In this document: in pieces, positions 1 through 9,000 of the stretch
How positions within the stretch are numbered: the first letter of the stretch is position 1
Layout of the letters: each line of letters starts with the position of its first letter
Assembly: GCA_964019335.1 (NCBI GenBank)
Contig: OZ025758.1
Coordinates: forward strand, 145,183 to 209,182
Direction: 5' to 3'
Length of the DNA stretch: 64,000 nucleotides
DNA from: Diplonema japonicum
Lineage: Eukaryota > Euglenozoa > Diplonemea > Diplonemida > Diplonemidae
The notes under the pieces: model-generated
Told to the model about the DNA's origin: nothing
The model's database searches: none
Seen by the model: only the letters and a program-made list of their open reading frames with translations
Program-made: the position numbers and the translations under genes

Positions 1-3000
1 GCACCACGCACTCGTCCAGCTGGCACCACGCCACCTGCGCCGTCGCGCTCCCGTTCGTCGGAGGCTTGCACTTGCACATCCAGTCCCCGAGCTTCGCCGG
101 GTTCGGGTCCAAGCAGGTCTGGTCCGCGTTCTCGCAGGTCGACTTGTGCAGCTTGCACTCGTCGACGTCGCAGCTCGGCACCGCCGCCGTCAGCATGCTC
201 TGCGTCGACGGAGGCGGGCACGTGCAGGTCCAGTCGCTCAGCGTCGTCGTGTCCGGGTCGTGGCAGGTCTGTCCCTTGTCGCTGCAGGTCGTCTTCGCGC
301 AGGTCGGGCAGGTCTGCACCACGCACTCGTCGAGCTGGCAGACCGCCGCGTTGGCCACCGCCATCCCCTTGTACGGGTCCCTGCAGGTGCAGGTCCAGTC
401 GTTCAGGCTCGTCGTCGTCGGGTTCGGGTCGTTGCAGTCCTGGTTCGCGTCGCTGCAGGTCGTCCTCGCGCACGTCGGGCAGGTCTGCACCACGCACTCG
501 TCGAGCTCGCACTGCGCGGCGAACTTTCCGGGGCTTCCGCCCCCGACCCGCACCGCCGGCGGCACGCAGTCGCAGTGCCAGTCGTCCTTGCACGGTGCGG
601 GGTTCGGGTCCACGCACTTCTGGTTCTTCGCCCCGCAGGTCAGGGCCCCCACGTTCCCGGGGGCGCACTGGTCGTGCTGGCACGCCCCGCTGGCCGCGTC
701 CCACTGGCACTTCGGGTCCGATCGGCACATCTGCTCGTCGTACACGGGGTCCCCCGTGTTGAACTCGCAGTCGCACTTCGGGTCCGGCGCGTTCGTGCAG
801 ATGCTCCCGTTCACCCAGGTGCACTTGTTGTTGGGGTCCGCTCGGCAAGCCGAGTCGCTGCAGTGCATCAGGCACGGGCTGTTCAGGCACACCGCCCCGA
901 CGTCCGACCACGAGCAGCCGGGGTCCTTCTTGCAGGTCCCCTGCGTCTTGTAGTCCGGGCACGGGAGGTGGTATCCGCTCGAGGGCTGCGGAGGGTTCTT
1001 CACGATGAGGTGTCCCCACGGGCCGTTCGGGTCGCAGATCCCCCTCATCAGGTCGGGGACCTCGTCGATCATCACGTTCTTGAAGTGGTCGTCGTGCGGG
1101 TCCGAGGTGATCGGCTTCAGCGTCGCCTCCGCGTCCCAGTCCGCCTTCGTGTGCTGCACCGCCTTCCGCACCACGATACCGAAGGTCTGCACCCCCTCGC
1201 GGTCCAGCTCCGCCCTCGCCCCCGACAGGGAGTTCGGGTCGTAGATCTTTCCGTCCGTGAAGATGAACAGGACCCTCTGTCTCCCGTCCACGGGGGACTC
1301 GTGGAAGATGTCGGCCGCCATGCTCAGACCCATCTCAATCATCGTTCCCTCTCCCATGTAGTTGTCCTCGTGCCAGTCGATGTCGTCCTCCAGCTCCGGG
1401 AGCACCCCGGACAGCCTCCCCGCCGTCCCCTTCCCCCACGGGGTCTTCCTCGCCTCGCTCCTCCTCCTGTTTCGTCCGGAGAACTGCACCATCCCGACCC
1501 TCACCCCGCCGTTCCCTTGCTTGCTGTTGATCCCCACCGTCGCCGGTTCCCCGTTCAACGGCAGCGTTCGGATCCAGTCCCGCATCATCTCCATCAGCGC
1601 ATCGAACCCGTGCGGGTGGTTCCCGAACCTCGCGGCCATCGACCCGCTCCCGTCCAGCACCAGCACGATGTCCAGGGTCGGGCACTCCCCGAACTGGATC
1701 GTCACGCACCCGCCCGCTCCCGTCGTCCCCGCTCCGGGCTTCCAGTAGCACTTCGAGTGCTGGTTGCAGGGGCACATGTTCGGGAACTTGCTGCAGTCGA
1801 GGTCCGTGCAGTGCGCGGGGTTCGCCGTCGCGTCCCACATGCAGTCGCTCTGGGTGTCGCACTTCTTCTGCGTCTTGATCGCCGGACACTTCTTCACCGC
1901 GCAGAGCGCGGGGCTCGCCGCCGGGTCCCACTTGCACAGCGGGTCCTTGTCGCAGCAGCGCTCCGTTCGGAACTGCGCGCACTGCCTGTCCTTGCACGAG
2001 GACAGCGCGGGGTCCCACACGCAGTGCACGTCCGCCGTGCAGGTCGAGCGCGACCCGATCGTGTCGCACCCCTTCTGCATGCACTGCAGGTTCGTCGTGC
2101 TCCCGCACAGCGGGTAGTCCCACTTGCAGTTCGGGTCCGCCAAGCAGGTCGACTGGAACGCCGACGAGCAAGGACTCACGACGCAGATGCTGTTCCCGCC
2201 GCCGTTCGGGTTCGGGACCCACGAGCACCCGTTCTGGTCGGCGTTGCAGTCCGCTTGGTTCTTGTTCGGCGTGCACGGCGGCGACACACACTTCCCCGTC
2301 TTGTCCCAGGTGCACAGGTCCGGCGAGCTCAGGCACGACGTCCTGTCCGTGTACGCGCACTTCGTGTCCTTCCAGCACTCCTGCCCGTTCCAGGTGCACA
2401 GGTTCGTGAGGTCCTTCACGCACGAGGTCTTGTCGCAGTGCGCCATGCACGGCGAGTCCTTGCACTCGAACCCTGCGGGGTGCCACTCGCACCCGGGGTC
2501 CACCGAGCAGGTGTGCGGGTCGTTGTAGTTCCTGCAGGGCTGGTGCTTCCCGCCCTGGGTCTGCGTCCCGCCGCCGCCGCCGGTCTTCTTCGCCAGTGCC
2601 GCCACCAGGTGTCCCCACTTCCCGTTCGGGTCGCAGATGTCGCCCAGCACGGACCCCGGGACCTCGTCCAGCATGAGGTTCTGGAAGTGGTCGTCGTGCG
2701 GGTCCGAGGTGATCGGCTTCAGCGTCGCCTCCGCGTCCCAGTCCGCCTTCGTGTGCTGCTGCTGCTTCCTCAGCACGATACCGAAGGTCTGCACGTCCTC
2801 CTGGTCCAGCACCCGCCTCGCCGGGGCCAGCTTGTTCGGGTCGTAGATCTTCCCGTCCGTGAAGATGATGAGGACCCTGGGACGGACGGCGTGCTGGTGC
2901 GAGGCGTCGAACATGTCCCCGACCATCACCAGACCCTTCTCAATCATGGTCCCCTCTCCCATGTAGTTTCTCTCGTGCCAGTCCAGGTCCCTGTTGATCT

Positions 3001-6000
3001 CCCTCAGGTCTCCCGAGAGGTGGCCCCCGGTTCCGACCCCGCCGGGGGTCTGGATCGCCTCGCTTCTTCCCCTGCGCCTCCTCCAGGGGTTCTGTCCGGA
3101 GAACTGCACGAAGCCGAGTCGGAGCCCCCCCGATGCGGGACCGGGTCCCGTGTTCGTCCCCGCCGGCTCCCCGGTCAGGGGAAGCGTTCGCACCCAGTCC
3201 CTCAGGATCTCGATCAACCCGTAGAAGCCGTGCGGGTGGTTCCCGAACCAGGCGTCCATCGACCCGGACCCGTCCAGCAGCATCACCACGTCCATCGTGG
3301 GGCACCCCCCGAACTTCTGGTCCGTGCACTTGTTGTGCTGCGCGTCCCAGTAGCAGTCCGGGTGCGCCCTGCACGGGCACTTTGCCAGCTTGCTGCAGTC
3401 CTCCTCCACGCACAGCAGCTTTCCTGAGTCCCACATGCACTTGCTGTCCGCGTCGCACTGCGTCTTCGTCCCCTGCGACGGGTAGGTCCTCGGGCAGTAC
3501 TTCTCCGTGCACACGGGCGGGAAGGTCGTCACAGACCAGTGGCACGCGTCGTTGTGGTCGCAGCACTTTTCCGTCGGGTACTTCGCGCACAGCCCCAGCT
3601 CGCATGTCAAAGAGCTCGTCCACACGCACCACGAGTCCGCCACGCACCCGGCCTGCGTCTGGTGTCCCGGCTGCGAGCAGCGCTTCGGCACGCACTTCTG
3701 GTCCGACGGGTCCGCGCACACCTCGTCCCACTCGCAGTTCGCGTCCGCCGCGCACGGCGCCTTCGACGGGTAGAAGCACGGCGTCTTCACGCACATCGCC
3801 GTCGGTCGGATCGACGCGTCCCACGTGCACTGCGGGCCCAGGTTGTTGCAGGTCATCCTGTCCGTCGCCTGGCACGGCCCGTCGTAGCACGGCGGGTTCT
3901 TCGACGGGTCCCACGTGCAGCCGCTGTTCCTGCAGTCCGGCGCGTTCGTGTTGTCCGTGCACGCGCTCTTCTCGCACTGCAGGGTCCCGCTGTTGAACTT
4001 GCACTTGTTTGTCGTGTCCGCCACGCAGTCCGTCTCGCTGCAGTGTCGGAAGCACGGGTGGTCCGTGCACGCCGCTGCCAGCCCGCTCCACTCGCAGGTT
4101 TTCCTTGCCTCGCAGTCTGCCGTTCTTTGGATCGTGTTGCAAGCAGGGGAGTGTACCGCCGAGCCGCTACCGCCACCGCCACCTCCGTTGGTTGAGGACC
4201 CGCTCGTGATGAGAGCCCCGAACACACTGTTCGGGTTGCAGAAGTCGTCCAGCACCTGGTGCGCCTCGTCGATCTGCATCATCAGGGCGTGGCTGTCCTC
4301 GGGGGGGGTCACGATCTCCTTCAGAATCTCCAAATTCTGCTGGTCCTTGTTGGTGGGGTTCCCCCTCGACAGCACGATCCCGAAGGTCTGCACCCCCTCG
4401 GCCCGGAGGACCGCTCCTGCAGGGCCCAGAGACCCCTTGTCCTGGATGCGGCCGTCCGTGAAGATCAACAGGATCTTCTTCCTGTAGGAGGGAGACTCCT
4501 TGAAGACCTCCCCCGCAAACTCTTCGGCCTCCTTCACCAGGGTCTGCGACCTGCGGCCCACGCTCTCGTGCCAGTCGATGTCCGCGTGGAGCTGTCCCCT
4601 GTCTCCCGTGAGCTTCCCGCAGTTGTCGGCGGGGCGGTTCATCCCCTGGCGGTTCATCACGCTGTTCGTGGGGATCCCGTCCCCGGTCGTCCCGGGGGCC
4701 GGGACGCACGCGCACGACGGGCACTCCGCGAGACGCACCCCCTTGTCCCACTGGTTGAAGGCGACACGCACCTTTCCGTTCCTGTCCGTGGAGGGGACCC
4801 CGGCTCTCTCGCCCGTCAGGGGCAGCGCCGTCACCCAGTCCCTCAGGGCCTCCATCAACCCGTCGAACCCGTTCGGGTGCGTTCCGAATCGCTTCTTCAT
4901 CGACGACGATCCGTCGAAGGCCACCACCACGTCCAGGTCCGGGCACTGCGTGAAGGTCTGGTCCCTGCACACGGGGTTGCTCGGGTTCGACCTGTCAACC
5001 ACGCACCTCGGGTCCGCCTGGCAGTCACACATCCTGTTCGGCCCCATCGCAGGGTTGTTGTAGGTGTCGCAGAGCTTGTTGACGCACTTGTTGTTCGCCG
5101 TGTCCCAGGTGCACTGGCCCTTCGGGTCCGCGTTGCAGCTTCCGGAATCCTTGAAGGTCTTGAAGCAGTACTTCTCCTTGCACCCGGCGCACCCTGTCGG
5201 GTCCCAGTGGCAGTCCGTGTCCCGGTCGCACGTCGGCTCCGTCGCGTGCTTGTAGCACTTCGACTCCGCACAGCTCGACCCGCTCCACACGCACGCCTCG
5301 TCCGAGATGCACGCGTTCTCCGTGAAGGCTGTTGTGCAGCGCGTCTTCTGGCAGGCTCCGCTCCCCGCGTCCCACGAGCAGCCTGCGGGGCTCCCCTGGC
5401 ACGCTCCCTGCGAGGTCTCGCCGCACACCTTCTTCACGCACTTGTCGGCGTCGCAGTCCCAGTCGCACGACCCGCTCACGTGGTTCAGGCAGTCCAGCTT
5501 GTCGTAGATCGTCCCGCAGTCCGGGGTCTTGTCCTTGCAGGTCTGCGACGCAGGGTCCCACTGGCAGCTCTTGTCCGCGTTGCACGTCCCCTGGCTGAAG
5601 TGCAAGCACGTCTTCGGCACGCACGTCGCCGGCACCTTAGACGTGTCCCACATGCACATCGAGTCCGGGTCGCTCTCGCACCTGTTCTTGTCCGGGTACT
5701 GGCACACCTTCCTCTGGCACCGGTCCACGTCCCAGAAACAGTCGTTCGCGGTGTCCTGCTCGCAGGGTCCCTGGGAGCAGTGCTCCTCGCACTTCGTCGC
5801 CCCGCAGTAGCCGCTCCCCACCGGGTTGTTCGTCCCGAAGGAGCAGCTCACCGCACCCCCGGACAACAGGCAGTTCGAGCAGCTCATCCCGGCCGCCCTC
5901 TGCGCCGACGGGAGCTCCAAACAGTTCAGGTTCCTGCAACCGTTGTTCCCGGGGCAGGACGAAGGGGCGGGGGTCTTCCAGTCGCAAGCCTGGTCCGACC

Positions 6001-9000
6001 TGCACTCCAGCTTCACCCCCCACTTGGAGCACGGAACTGCTCCCGACTGCGCGGGAGGGTTCGTCGTTGTGCTCCCACCACCACCACCGTTGTTCTGGAT
6101 CTGAACCTGTTGAGCGATGGCAGCCCCGAACCTCCCAGCAGGGTTGCAGAAGTCGTTGAAAACCTCGTCAAGCATGTCGTCCAGCGGCACGTTCACGAAG
6201 TGGTCGTCGTGGTCGTCCGAGGTGATCGGCTTCAGGGTCTCCTCCGCCTCGATGTCGGCCTGGGTGTGCTGCCTTCCCTTTCGCACCACCACACCGAAGG
6301 TCACAACCCCTTCCGCGTCCAGCTTCCTTCGGATGGGCGGAATCTCGGTGCTCTTCTGCGGCTCCAAGGGGTTCATCTGCCCGTCCGTGATGATGACGAG
6401 GACGTGCGCGCGGTGCGAGGGAGACCCGTGGAAGATGTCGACCGCGTCCTCCAAAGCTGCCGCCATGTAGGTGAGGGAGCTCATGTGGTTCGTCTCGTGC
6501 CAGTCCAGGTCGTTCTCCAACTCGGACAGGTCGCCCGTGAGCTGGCCGTTGGAGCAGGTGCGGCCCCCCGAGAGGCGCGGCATCGGGCACTGCTTCCGGT
6601 ACTTTCGCCCGTCGCATCCGTCGGCCCCGTTCCTGCACACCCAGTACTCGTTCTCGATGGAGAACTGCACGAAGGCCAGACGGAAGGTTCCCCCCGTCAC
6701 CTTCGAGTTCACCCCGACCGTGTTGTCCTCCCCGGTCAGGGGAAGCGTTCGCATCCAGTCCCGCAGCATCTCCAGCATCCCGTAGTAGCCGTTCGGGTGC
6801 GACCCGAAGCGCGCGTTCATCGACCCGCTCCCGTCCAGCACGAACGCGACGTCGAGGTCTGGGCAGCTCGAGGTCTGCACGTCCTTGCACTTCGGTGCGG
6901 GCGGCGTCACAGACGGGTCCCAGTAGCACTTCTTGTCGGCCGCGCAGTCGCAGTTGTTCGTGTGGTCGGAGCAGCGCGCCGGGTAGCAGTACGGTCCCTT
7001 GTTGTCGCTCCCCGGTCGGCACTCCGGGTCGCTCGTGCAGGCCCCCTGGTCGATCGTCCCCATCGTCGTCGGGTTCGGTCCCAGCCCGGGGTACTTCGTG
7101 TTGTGCTTCGTGGTGCACACGGTCGGTTGGCACGAGGCCGGCGTCGTCCCGGAGCTCCAGTGGCACCTCGGGTCGTGGTCGCACTTCACCTCGTCGTCCC
7201 CGTACTGCGGGCAGTAGTCGGGGACGCACTCGTTCTTCGTCGCGTCCCAGTGGCACAGCCCCGTCTGCCTCCCGCAGTCCGGCTGGTTCAGAGGCTGGCA
7301 GCGGTCCTGCGAGCAGACGCTGCTCGCGGCGTTCCACGAGCAGCTGTCGCAAGCCTTGCAGTCTGCCTGCGTCCTCGCCACCGTGCACTTCTTCTCCACG
7401 CACATCACCCCCGTCCACTCACAGTCGCTGCTCACCGCGCAGCTCCCTGGGGTCGGGTACGGGCACCGCGTGTCCCTGCACACCGAGTTCTCGCAGTCCC
7501 AGGCGCAGTTCGGGTCGCTCTTGCACGCCGCCGCGTCCGTCGTCGCCGTGCACGTCGCGACCGGCTTGCACACCGGCGGGTCCACCGCCGTGTCCCACTG
7601 GCAGTCTGCGTTCGGCGCCTTCAAACACTTCTCCCGCACGAAGATCGCTCCGCAGGGCTTCGGGTCGCACTTGGTCCCGTCCCACTTGCACAGGAGGTCC
7701 GGGTCGTTCACGCAGGCCTGCTGGTCCGTGTACTCGCACACCTTCCTCACGCACACGTTGTCCGGGGTCTTCCAGTTGCACGTGGGGTCTGCATCGCAGC
7801 AGCTCTTGTCGCAGCACTTCGCGCAGTGGGTCTCCGAGCAGGTCCCTCGGATCGCCGACTTCACCGACGACCCGCAGATGATGGTCGCGCGCTGGAGCTT
7901 GCACTTCTCACAGTCGTACATCCCCTTGTACTGCTGCGGGATCCCCTGGCAGTTCAGCTTCGGGCAGCCGGTCCCCGACGAGCAGCTCGACAGACGCGGG
8001 GTCTGCCACTCGCACACAGGGTCGGCGTTGCACTCGTCCTTGAAACCCCAGGTCGCGCACTGGAAGTGCGTCGCGGTCACCGGAGACACCAGCACCTTTC
8101 CGAACTTCGAGGTCGGGTCGCAGAAGGGTTCCAACACCTCCCCCGGGATCTCGTCCAGCATCAGGTTCATGAAGTGGTCGTCACGCGGCGTGCTCACCAG
8201 CGGCTTCAGCTTCGCCTCCGCGTTGTCGTCCTGGAAGGTGTGGTAGCTGAACCTCCTCATGATGATCCCGAAGACCACAACGTCCTCGTCCCGAAGCTTC
8301 TGCTGCGCGTCGTCCAGAATCCTCGGGTAGCTGGGCTTCCAGCGCGAGTCGCACCCCCTCGGGCACTGCCCGCAGGACGTCCCGGCGCTGCAGGCGTCGC
8401 CGTCGTAGTCCGTCAAACCCCCGTCCGCGATGATGATCACCACGTGCTTCCTGTGCGGCGGGCTCTGCGAGGGGAGGAAGGTGTGGTCCGCCACGTCCAT
8501 GAGGGCGTCGTGGATGTAGGTCCACTGCGACTGGTAGTTCGCCTCGTGCCAGTCGATGTCTCCCATCAGCTCGTTGATGTCTCCGGAAAGGAGACCGTCC
8601 GTGCACTGCCCGACCGCGCAGTTCGTGGGGTGGTCCTCGCTCGGCTTCGCCTCCGCCTTCGAGAACTGGATGAAGGTGAGACGGAAGCCGCCTCCCTTCG
8701 CGCTCGAGCTCGCCCCGACCGTGTGGTCCTCCCCGGTCAGGGGAAGCGTCCTCACCCAGTCCCTCAGGGTCTCCATCAGCCCGTAGAAGCCGTGCGGGTG
8801 GTTCCCGAAGGACCTCGACATCGACCCGGACCCGTCCAGCACGAAGGCCACGTCCAGATCCGGGCAGGTCGAGAAGGTCGTCTTCGAGCAGTGGCCGTTC
8901 GCCCCCGTCTTGTCCACCACCCACGTGCAGGCAGGGTCCTGCACGCAGTCGCACTTCTTCCCGCTGTGCTTGTCGCACCCGGTCAGCACGCACACGTCCG